Positions 26,485 to 33,825 of a stretch of DNA of 64,000 bases are shown one piece after another (the first letter of the stretch is position 1; every line of letters begins with the position of its first letter). This DNA comes from Chitinophaga japonensis (GTDB lineage Bacteria; Bacteroidota; Bacteroidia; Chitinophagales; Chitinophagaceae): positions 310,001 through 374,000 of the forward strand of contig NZ_VLLG01000005.1 in assembly GCF_007830125.1 (NCBI RefSeq), in the 5' to 3' direction. A program made the translations under genes and the position numbers. The notes under the pieces are model-generated. The model was not told the DNA's origin and ran no database searches. It saw nothing but the letters and a program-made list of their open reading frames with translations.

Positions 26485-27102
26485 ATGAAGGCTGTTCTGA
26501 CAGGGGATATTGTCAATTCTACCCAACTGGGCGCGGCCCGGGAAAAGAAACTGCTCCGGCTGATAGCACAGGTGCTGTCTCCATATAAATATGAATTCTA
26601 CCGGGGAGACAGTTTCCAGGCATATGTAACGGCGGCCGACAAAGGGTTAAGGCTGGCCCTGCAATGCCGTATGGCTGCCATCAGCCTGGCAGACGAGCTG
26701 GCTCCTCCCCTGTTTGATGTTCGTGTAAGCATTGGCATAGGGCCGGTACCCCTTCCTGTAAGAACGCTGAGCACCGCTAAGGGCGAGGCCTTTGTACTGT
26801 CCGGCCGTGCTTTTGACAACCTTGAGCAACAAGGTGAAAGGCTGGCCATCATAACGGGAAACCCGCTTGCCAATGAAGGGTTACAGGTCATTGCCGACTA
26901 TATTAACGCGATCCTTAACAACATGACGGTAAAGCAGGCGGCGGTCATTTTCGAGCTGCTGAACGGCCATACGCAGCAAACCGTGGCTGAAAAAATGAAG
27001 CGGTCAAAAAGCACTATCCATCAGCATGTAACAGCCGGCCGCTGGCCGGAAATTGAAAAACTGCTGCAGCAATACGAGCATATCATCCACCAAATAATGT
27101 AA
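26485..27102 (+). CDS. SatD-family protein with C-terminal helix-turn-helix
   Basis: A 205-residue protein. I use the ATG at 26485; a GTG directly before it would add one residue. The N-terminal part (VLTGDIVNSTQL, YEFYRGDSFQAYV, VSIGIG) matches the SatD family. The C-terminal part (MTVKQAAVIFELLNGHTQQT, then VAEKMKRSKSTIHQHV) is a helix-turn-helix, so the protein may regulate transcription, possibly through the repeats just upstream. It is followed 6 nt later by a DUF3307 membrane protein, a pairing I believe is recurrent in bacteria. The biochemical role is unknown. Confidence 0.75.
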   Translation: MKAVLTGDIVNSTQLGAAREKKLLRLIAQVLSPYKYEFYRGDSFQAYVTAADKGLRLALQCRMAAISLADELAPPLFDVRVSIGIGPVPLPVRTLSTAKGEAFVLSGRAFDNLEQQGERLAIITGNPLANEGLQVIADYINAILNNMTVKQAAVIFELLNGHTQQTVAEKMKRSKSTIHQHVTAGRWPEIEKLLQQYEHIIHQIM

Positions 27103-27108
27103 TTTGTA

Positions 27109-27804
27109 ATGATGGCATCCACCTGGTTAATCAAGCTTATACTATCCCATCTTATTACTGATTTTATCCTGCAGCCCAGGTCCTGGGTAGATGAAAGAAA
27201 TGCCAGGCACTTTGCTTCCGCGAAGCTCTACCTGCATGGGCTGGTAACCGCCCTGCTGGCCTGGGTGATGACAGGCTGGCAATACTGGGACATTGCGCTG
27301 GTGATCGGCGCAACGCATATCCTGATAGACGGCTGGAAATCGTTCCGGAAGCAAACAGCCACCTACTTCCTGGTGGACCAGTTGCTGCATCTCCTGGTTA
27401 TCCTGGGCTGCTGGACCTTTACCTTCCGGCAATGGAGCGCCCTACAGCCGGCCTGGCAGCAGCTCAACGCACAACCTTACACCTGGAAGATCATCACGGC
27501 CTTTGTTTTCCTGACCCTGCCGGCCGGTATACTGATCGGGCAGTTCACCCAGCAATGGCGCGATCAAATAGCAGATGCCGCCAGCCTGGCCAATGCCGGC
27601 AAATGGATCGGTATTATAGAACGCATTATCATCCTGGCGCTGGTGCTGAAAGGCCAATATGCCGCCATCGGCCTGCTGGTGGCTGCCAAGGGGATCATCC
27701 GGTTCAATGAGAAAGACCGCCCCGAAATAAAGACCGAGTACCTGGTGATCGGAACCTTAATGAGCATCGGGATCGCCATCATTACCGGCCTGCTGGTCCG
27801 GTAG
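27109..27804 (+). CDS. DUF3307 integral membrane protein
   Basis: A 231-residue membrane protein of the DUF3307 family. The hallmarks are LSHLITDFILQP near the start, a charged cytoplasmic stretch (SWVDERNARHFASAK), and HILIDGWK with the following DQLLHLLVIL, which together place conserved His and Asp residues at the membrane face. About six hydrophobic segments are visible. The function is unknown. It is 6 nt behind the SatD-like gene and clearly in its operon. ATGs at 27109 and 27112 are both possible. Confidence 0.8.
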   Translation: MMASTWLIKLILSHLITDFILQPRSWVDERNARHFASAKLYLHGLVTALLAWVMTGWQYWDIALVIGATHILIDGWKSFRKQTATYFLVDQLLHLLVILGCWTFTFRQWSALQPAWQQLNAQPYTWKIITAFVFLTLPAGILIGQFTQQWRDQIADAASLANAGKWIGIIERIIILALVLKGQYAAIGLLVAAKGIIRFNEKDRPEIKTEYLVIGTLMSIGIAIITGLLVR

Positions 27805-27837
27805 CGGATAATATCCAACTTTTAGCTGACCACGATT

Positions 27838-29082
27838 ATGAACAAACGCCTGTACTTCGTATCCTGCCTGATTGCGCTGTGTATGCTCACCCTTTCCTAT
27901 TGCATCGGCAAAAGGCCGCCGGCACAGGACCTGCGCGGCCCGGCATTTGCCGGATCGGCGGCTTGTATCAACTGCCACCGGCAGCTCTATGATGCCTATG
28001 TGCAGACGGCGCATTATCATACTTCAGGCCCCGCCACTCCCGCTACGGTTAAAGGCAGCTTTAGCTCCCCTGACAATGTTTTCCGGTACCGTAACGGCGT
28101 GCAGGTGGTCATGGAAGCCCGTGACAGCGGCCTTTTCCAGGCGGCGTATCAAGACGGCGTACTACAGGAGGCCCATCGTTTTGACATTACCGTAGGGTCT
28201 GGCAGGAAAGCGCAAACCTACCTGTACTGGCAGGACGGCCGGTACTTTCAACTCCCCCTCTCCTATTTTGTACCGGCGCACAGTTGGGCCAACAGCCCGG
28301 GTTTTCCACCCACTCAGCCCAAGTTTGACCGGGTAATACCCAGCACCTGCTTTGGCTGCCACAGCTCCATGGTGGCCGTGAGCGGCACTAAAATGGCGGG
28401 CACCCGGCTTTCTGAAACATTTGACAGGAACCGCCTGGTATACGGTATTGACTGTGAGCGCTGCCATGGCCCGGCCGCGGAGCATGTGGCCTTCCATACC
28501 GCCCACCCGCAGGAAAGCCAGGCCAGGCACATGACCCGGATCGGGGCTTTAAACAACCGGCAACAACTGGATCTTTGCGCCGTATGCCATTCGGGCCTGA
28601 AGACCCCGAAAAAGTCCATCTTCGGCTTCCGGCCCGGGCATGCCTATACTGATTACTTTTACCCGGATATAGCCGGCCCCGGCAAGCCCGGCGAGTTGGA
28701 TGTACATGGCACCCAGTACCAGTTGTTCACCGCCAGCCAGTGCTTTCAGCACAGCGCCGACATGAACTGTTCCTCCTGCCATAGCCCGCATACCGCTGAA
28801 AGCAATAAGCCCGCACTGTTCTCCCAGCGCTGTATGAGCTGCCATAACACTGCCAGCCACCGCTTTTGTAAGCTCGATACCCTCCCCTCCTCCGTGCTGT
28901 CCGCCAATTGTATAGACTGCCATATGCCGGCGCTACCTTCCGGTAATATTACGCTGCTGACCCGGGGCCGGGAAAGCCCGACGCCGGATTCCATCCGCAC
29001 CCACCTGATCACCGTGTACCGGGAAGCTACCCGGGCCATGCTGGTCCGCCTGCAAAAGGAAAAGGCAGCGGCAAAGCAGTAG
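27838..29082 (+). CDS. Heptahaem c-type cytochrome lipoprotein
   Basis: A 414-residue multihaem cytochrome. The signal sequence ends in a lipobox (TLSYC, Cys about residue 22). Seven CxxCH haem sites are visible: CINCH, CFGCH, CERCH, CAVCH, CSSCH, CMSCH and CIDCH. A non-haem beta region lies between the first and second site. It belongs to the cytochrome c-554/NrfA-like multihaem group and should carry electrons in the periplasm or on the outer membrane. No reductase is adjacent, so its partner is unknown. It starts 33 nt after the DUF3307 gene and may share its transcript. Confidence 0.88.
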   Translation: MNKRLYFVSCLIALCMLTLSYCIGKRPPAQDLRGPAFAGSAACINCHRQLYDAYVQTAHYHTSGPATPATVKGSFSSPDNVFRYRNGVQVVMEARDSGLFQAAYQDGVLQEAHRFDITVGSGRKAQTYLYWQDGRYFQLPLSYFVPAHSWANSPGFPPTQPKFDRVIPSTCFGCHSSMVAVSGTKMAGTRLSETFDRNRLVYGIDCERCHGPAAEHVAFHTAHPQESQARHMTRIGALNNRQQLDLCAVCHSGLKTPKKSIFGFRPGHAYTDYFYPDIAGPGKPGELDVHGTQYQLFTASQCFQHSADMNCSSCHSPHTAESNKPALFSQRCMSCHNTASHRFCKLDTLPSSVLSANCIDCHMPALPSGNITLLTRGRESPTPDSIRTHLITVYREATRAMLVRLQKEKAAAKQ

Positions 29083-29282
29083 CAGCGGGCGCTGTTTGCC
29101 GCTTTCCGTTGCCGCGGTGCCCCTGGGCGCCGGAACAGTAAGGCTCCCTGCCGCCCTGTTCCATCCGGCCGTTGCCCATGGCTGGCCGCAGGAACTTATT
29201 ATCCGTGTAGGCAGGCCAGGAGCGGCTTACAGCCCCCAAGACGGGATAGAGAAAAAAAATTTTTTAAATTAAATTCCTTTTA

Positions 29283-29290
29283 TACTTTTG
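29283..29290 (+). promoter_or_regulatory. -7 element TACTTTTG for tRNA-Ser
   Basis: An exact TAnnTTTG ends 5 nt before the tRNA, which is the expected distance for transcription starting at the mature 5' end or close to it. Confidence 0.6.
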
Positions 29291-29295
29291 CGCCC

Positions 29296-29380
29296 GGAGA
29301 GATGGCAGAGCGGTCGATTGCGGCGGTCTTGAAAACCGTTGACTGTAAAAGGTCCGGGGGTTCGAATCCCTCTCTCTCCG
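29296..29380 (+). tRNA. tRNA-Ser (anticodon UGA)
   Basis: An 85-nt gene with a long variable arm, as in class II tRNAs. The acceptor stem is GGAGAGA/TCTCTCC with discriminator G at 29380, the anticodon loop is CTTGAAA, giving anticodon TGA, and the T-arm has GGTTCGAATCC. CCA is not encoded. It marks the left edge of the AT-rich island; its 3' part is duplicated at 29517. Confidence 0.95.
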
Positions 29381-29397
29381 CTAACTGATATCTAAAG

Positions 29398-29429
29398 CCT
29401 GTTAAATCATTGATTTTAAACAGGTTTTT
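29398..29429 (+). terminator. Terminator downstream of tRNA-Ser
   Basis: CCTGTT (29398-29403) pairs with AACAGG (29419-29424), with additional A-T pairing inside, and is followed by five T residues. Confidence 0.65.
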
Positions 29430-29516
29430 CTGTTTTGAGCCTATCCTTTTATTTTACTACTACATTAACAGTTTGGCGTAAATAGTTCAAAATGAACATT
29501 TCTCCGTATTTTAGGA

Positions 29517-29530
29517 GTTCGAATCCCTCT
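29517..29530 (+). repeat. 14-bp direct repeat of the tRNA-Ser 3' half (attachment-site relic?)
   Basis: GTTCGAATCCCTCT occurs at 29360-29373 within the T-arm/acceptor of the tRNA and again here, 157 nt later. This may be an att repeat left by integration, or the last piece of a decayed second tRNA gene, since the T-arm is conserved in most tRNAs. Confidence 0.4.
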
Positions 29531-29555
29531 TTCCTGTCAGAACAATTCAGTTTTC

Positions 29556-29717
29556 ATGTCAAGAGTTAAAATAGAAAGAAACCAAGAAGACTTGGATCAA
29601 AGAATAAATACTTTCCATACTCAAAATGAGGAAGAAAGGGAAGAAGCTCTTCTAAATCTTATTGTAGAAATCATTGTTGAAGCAACGCTTAAAGAATATT
29701 ATGAAATAAAGCGATAG
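29556..29717 (+). CDS. Small charged protein, 53 residues
   Basis: An open frame from the ATG at 29556 to the TAG at 29715-29717. The product is rich in Glu, Lys and Arg (SRVKIERNQEDLDQRINTF) and likely a single amphipathic helix (EEALLNLIVEIIVEATLKEY). It has no known family. Codon and base use fit the island. It lies just after the tRNA repeat, where small accessory proteins of integrated elements are often found. There is no clear ribosome-binding site, as is normal in Bacteroidota. Confidence 0.4.
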   Translation: MSRVKIERNQEDLDQRINTFHTQNEEEREEALLNLIVEIIVEATLKEYYEIKR

Positions 29718-30142
29718 CGTTGAAAGTGAATGTAAAATCGTGTATACTGAATCTCTTTGCTTATAGTTGCATTTAAAGATTCGCGATCAGATACAAATAA
29801 TGCTAGGGTTATAGATTCTCTGCTCGAAAAGATTAGTATAAGCAAGATAATATTATTGCAGGTGGCAACTTTTGGTGACGGAAAGTCATAACCGATATAT
29901 CTGAGATCAACAAATAAGGCTGCTCAAAAACCTTACATATTAGTAAATTTTGCCATTAAAATCTAAAGCGAGAAGAGAGAAATAATAGCAGCGTTTTGTT
30001 ATTTTGTCTTTCAATACTGAATTTCACATTTCATTCATTATAAATTATTTAGTTTAAAATCCGCTCCGTTCAATAATGATTATATGCGAGTCCCAATCTG
30101 TTCACGATAAAAAGGTAATTTTGAAATTATACATTCTGGTAT
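29718..30142. other. 425-nt AT-rich gap before sspA
   Basis: No convincing gene. A 44-codon open stretch at 29757-29891 lacks an ATG and may be a gene remnant. The only regulatory signal I can support is the -7 element at 30116-30123. Confidence 0.4.
30116..30123 (+). promoter_or_regulatory. -7 element TAATTTTG for the sspA operon
   Basis: An exact TAnnTTTG match, 19 nt before the start codon of the cysteine desulfurase. No clear -33 element. Confidence 0.45.
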
Positions 30143-31297
30143 ATGAAAGAAATAAAGGAGAAGTGGATATACTTGGACAATAACGCCACAACACCAATTG
30201 ACAAAAGAGTGTTGGAGAGTATGATGCCGTTCCTCACTCATAATTTTGCTAATGCAAATAGCACTCATCAATTTGGCCGCCACGTATCTAGTGTTGTTAG
30301 GAACGTACGTAAGCAAATAGGCGAATTAATTTACGCTGAACCGGATGAGATTATCTTCACCAGTGGCGCTACTGAAGCTATTAATTTGGCCATTAAAGGT
30401 GTTGCAGCTAGTTATAGTCACAAAGGCAACCATATAGTTACTGCTTCGACAGAACATGCTGCCGTGTTAGACACCTGTCGTTACCTGGAAAGTAAAGGTT
30501 ATGAAATAACTTATCTCTCTGTCATGCCAAATGGGTTGATTGATCTAAATGAACTAAAATCTTCATTAAGAAATGATACCATTTTAGTATCGGTGATGTA
30601 TGTGAATAACGAGACTGGAGTTATACAACCAATAAAAGAAATATCTCAGCTTTCCCATGAAGTTGGAGCTTTGTTTATGTGCGATGGTACACAAGCTGTT
30701 GGTAAGCTGCCTGTTAATGTAGATGAATTGGATATCGACCTAATGTCCTTTAGCGGCCATAAATTCTATGCGCCCAAAGGTATAGGTGGTTTATTCTTGC
30801 GGAAAAGAGGTAATCGTGTAAAATTGGAAGCATTGTTGCATGGCGGAGGCCACGAAGGCGGAAGTAGAAGTGGTACTTTGAACGTTCCCGGTATTGTCGC
30901 CCTCGGCAAAGCAAGTAGTATTGCCAAAGAAGAAATGTTACAGGATGCCGAAAGAATTAAGGCTTTACGCGACGAGTTGGAAAGCCGGCTACTTAAGTTT
31001 CCAGGAGCCTACGTGAATGGTGATGTCCGGAACAGACTTTATAATGTGACCAATATTTGCTTTCCTTGTCAAGATGCTAATGTGATTATAGGTAGGCTAA
31101 AAAATATTTCGGTATCCAACGGGTCGGCTTGTACTGCTGCCATTATAGAACCTTCTCATGTGTTGCGGGCAATGGGTTTAACTGACGAAGATGCTTTTGC
31201 ATCTATTCGATTTTCGGCGGGTAAATTTAATACAAAAGAGGATATTACAGCAACGATAGAAGCGATCAATACTATTATTATGCCCATCCTAATATGA
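30143..31297 (+). CDS. sspA: Cysteine desulfurase (SspA/DndA/IscS type)
   Basis: A 384-residue class V aminotransferase-fold enzyme that takes sulfur from cysteine using PLP. The start YLDNNATTPID is the family signature, TEHAAVLDT carries the PLP-stacking His, the PLP lysine is K207 in SFSGHKFYAPKG, and the catalytic cysteine is C330 in SNGSACTAA. In PT systems (DndA, SspA) this enzyme supplies the sulfur that ends up in the DNA backbone. A housekeeping IscS is the alternative, but the AT-rich context and the DUF4007/PAPS-reductase genes nearby favour SspA. The GHKL ATPase gene starts 21 nt downstream. Confidence 0.85.
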   Translation: MKEIKEKWIYLDNNATTPIDKRVLESMMPFLTHNFANANSTHQFGRHVSSVVRNVRKQIGELIYAEPDEIIFTSGATEAINLAIKGVAASYSHKGNHIVTASTEHAAVLDTCRYLESKGYEITYLSVMPNGLIDLNELKSSLRNDTILVSVMYVNNETGVIQPIKEISQLSHEVGALFMCDGTQAVGKLPVNVDELDIDLMSFSGHKFYAPKGIGGLFLRKRGNRVKLEALLHGGGHEGGSRSGTLNVPGIVALGKASSIAKEEMLQDAERIKALRDELESRLLKFPGAYVNGDVRNRLYNVTNICFPCQDANVIIGRLKNISVSNGSACTAAIIEPSHVLRAMGLTDEDAFASIRFSAGKFNTKEDITATIEAINTIIMPILI

Positions 31298-31318
31298 TTA
31301 AAACAATACTCCCTTTAC

Positions 31319-33709
31319 ATGAATTTAAAAACGTTATTCGAACAGTTGTATGCAGCGGGTACAGAAGCTGGGGTTGAAAGAATTATTGGTGCTAATCCTG
31401 CAATTTTCAAACAGGAGAACTGGTATCCAATAGGTGGAAATGAGTCTAATTTTAGTATTATAGAGAATCAGCAGTCCAACCCGATAGCAGCTTTAGTAGA
31501 GAAAGTGACGAATTCAATTGATGCTATTTTAATGAAACAATGTCTGGAAAGGGGGATTGATCCAAAGTCAAAAGAAGCTCCTAAATCAATGGAAGAGGCT
31601 ATTGATTTATTTTTTCCCAAGCATAAAAATTGGGATCTAAATACGGCGAGAAGACAACAGGCAGAAGATATCCAAATTATTGCCGACGGCCCTACAAAAG
31701 AAAGTTCTATTATCATTTACGATAATGGAGAGGGACAACATCCCGAAAATTTTGAAAATACGTTTTTGTCTTTAATGAGAGGGAATAAAAATGAGATTCA
31801 TTTTGTCCAAGGAAAGTATAATATGGGTGGTAGCGGTGCTATTGTTTTTTGCGGGGAAAAAGGCTACCAACTTATTGGTTCCAAAAAATCCGATGGTTCA
31901 GGACATTTTGGGTTCACGTTAACAAGAGAACATCCATTATCGCGAGAGGAGCAAGATACGAAGAAGAATACCTGGTATGAATATCTGAAAATTGACGGTA
32001 AGATACCAGCTTTCGATGTTTCAGAGATAGATTTAAAGTTGCTAAACAGGAAGTTTAAGACGGGCACCATCATTAAGATGTTCTCCTATCAAATGAAAGG
32101 GATTTCTGGTTTTGCTCAAGATTTAAATCAGAGCTTAAACGAATTCCTTTTTAAGCCTGTTCTGCCTATTTTCACAATTGATACAAAGGAGCGCTACCCT
32201 AATAATAAGGTGCTTGAGACAACTGTGTATGGCCTCCAACGGCGACTGGAGGAGGAAGAAGATTATGTGGAAGATTGGTTTTCGGAGGAATATGAAGATG
32301 CACTTTTCGGGAAAATGAAGGTGACCTGTTACGTATTCAAAGCAAAGCAAGACGGAAAAACGGCAAAGGAAAGCAAAGGCGATATTCAACGACGGTATTT
32401 TAAGAACAATATGTCCGTTCTTTTCTCTATGAATGGGCAAGTACATGGACATTATACTTCCGAATTTATTACCCGTAGCTTAAAATATAATCTATTAAAG
32501 GATTACTTGCTCATTAATGTGGACTGCAGCAAGATGAGGTATGAGTTTAGAAAAGGCCTTTTTATGGCTTCGCGTGACCGCTTGAAAAATGGCGGTAAGG
32601 CAGAAGAATTGCGGGATTTTATAAGGAAGAAGTTAGTGAAATCCAAATTGGATGATATCAATAAACGACGCAAGGATACTATTGGCTTGGAAAGTGAAGA
32701 TACTGCAGAATTGATTAAGAGCTTTGCTAAGAATCTTTCGAAGGACAGTGAATTGTTTAATCTACTACAGAACACGCTAAAGTTGGAGGAAAGAGCGAAA
32801 GAAAAGCCAAAGGAGAAAGAAAGTAAAGGTAGTAAGCCAGAAAGGGAAGAGAAGCCATTCAAACCAGAACGCTTTCCTAGTTTCTTCAGACTTCAACACA
32901 AGCCAAATAATCCAATCCCTGTGCCGATTGGCGGTGAAAAGACATTAAGATTTGAAACGGATGTAGAGGATCATTATTTTGACAGAACGGAAGAGCCTGG
33001 CGATTTGCAAGTGAGTGTTTTGAAAGTAAAGCGTACGGATAGCAATGGGGGAACCGAGAAAGGTAGTGATAAAGAACCTGGCGAGCTGTTGAATATCATT
33101 AAGTCGAGCCCTGATAAAGGCACGATTAAAATAACGTTTAATCCAGATACGGACTTGCGTCAAGGCGATGAAGTTGAGGTAGAGGCAACTTTAAATGGAG
33201 CCGGCGAGGAATCGTTTGTGGAAGTTGTCTTCTTGAAAATTGTAGACCCAGAGCAGAAGAGAGAAACAGCGCCCAAAGAAGAGGAGGATTATAATAGAAT
33301 TGGCTTGCCAGAACTGGTCAAAGTAAAGCAGGAGCAATGGGAAGGATTGGAAGCGCATGGTATTACTATGGATTACAAAACGGTAATGAGCCTTCAGGCT
33401 TCCGGCGACATTTTGGAAAAGATTTATGTGAACCTGGATAGCCATGTGTATTTGAATCATCGCAAAAAGCTAAAGAACGAGGAGCAAATTATGGCAGCGC
33501 AAAAAAGATACATTGCTTCTGTATATTTTCATTCCTTGTTTCTTTATATGATTACCAAAAAGAAAAATTATAAGTTGTCTTTACTGAAAGAAGAAGGCGA
33601 AGACGAGATTACCATCGACGATTATATCCGCGATGTATTTGACAGTTACTATTCCGATTTTCTTTTGAATTTTGGTATGGAGCAGTTAATGGGGGCATTG
33701 GAGGATTAA
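31319..33709 (+). CDS. GHKL ATPase of unknown function (candidate PT-linked effector, gene 1)
   Basis: A 796-residue cytoplasmic protein. The N-terminal part carries a GHKL (Hsp90/MutL/histidine-kinase) ATP-binding fold: N-box AALVEKVTNSIDAILM (about 60-75), G1 IYDNGEGQHPENF (about 138-150) and G2 QGKYNMGGSGAIVFCG (about 163-178). A transducer-like region follows to about 490, then a Lys/Glu-rich linker (about 490-525) and a beta-rich domain (about 535-650, LRQGDEVEVEATLNG). The last 130 residues are helical. No nuclease motif is evident. It is 21 nt behind sspA, so it is probably co-transcribed. It could act as an ATP-dependent clamp, as MutL or MORC proteins do. Confidence 0.7.
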   Translation: MNLKTLFEQLYAAGTEAGVERIIGANPAIFKQENWYPIGGNESNFSIIENQQSNPIAALVEKVTNSIDAILMKQCLERGIDPKSKEAPKSMEEAIDLFFPKHKNWDLNTARRQQAEDIQIIADGPTKESSIIIYDNGEGQHPENFENTFLSLMRGNKNEIHFVQGKYNMGGSGAIVFCGEKGYQLIGSKKSDGSGHFGFTLTREHPLSREEQDTKKNTWYEYLKIDGKIPAFDVSEIDLKLLNRKFKTGTIIKMFSYQMKGISGFAQDLNQSLNEFLFKPVLPIFTIDTKERYPNNKVLETTVYGLQRRLEEEEDYVEDWFSEEYEDALFGKMKVTCYVFKAKQDGKTAKESKGDIQRRYFKNNMSVLFSMNGQVHGHYTSEFITRSLKYNLLKDYLLINVDCSKMRYEFRKGLFMASRDRLKNGGKAEELRDFIRKKLVKSKLDDINKRRKDTIGLESEDTAELIKSFAKNLSKDSELFNLLQNTLKLEERAKEKPKEKESKGSKPEREEKPFKPERFPSFFRLQHKPNNPIPVPIGGEKTLRFETDVEDHYFDRTEEPGDLQVSVLKVKRTDSNGGTEKGSDKEPGELLNIIKSSPDKGTIKITFNPDTDLRQGDEVEVEATLNGAGEESFVEVVFLKIVDPEQKRETAPKEEEDYNRIGLPELVKVKQEQWEGLEAHGITMDYKTVMSLQASGDILEKIYVNLDSHVYLNHRKKLKNEEQIMAAQKRYIASVYFHSLFLYMITKKKNYKLSLLKEEGEDEITIDDYIRDVFDSYYSDFLLNFGMEQLMGALED

Positions 33710-33825
33710 GGATGTTTAGGCAATGTAAGTTTCATAAAAAAATATATATTTAACTGCCATATAAATAGAAAGTGTTATTTTAGAAGCTATTTTGGCTGAA
33801 GTAGTTTATTGTAATATCTAACGTA

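Noticed and set aside
29757..29891. 44-codon open stretch with protein-like composition after the small gene at 29556
   Set aside because: No ATG start and no recognised family; too short to separate from chance in AT-rich DNA.
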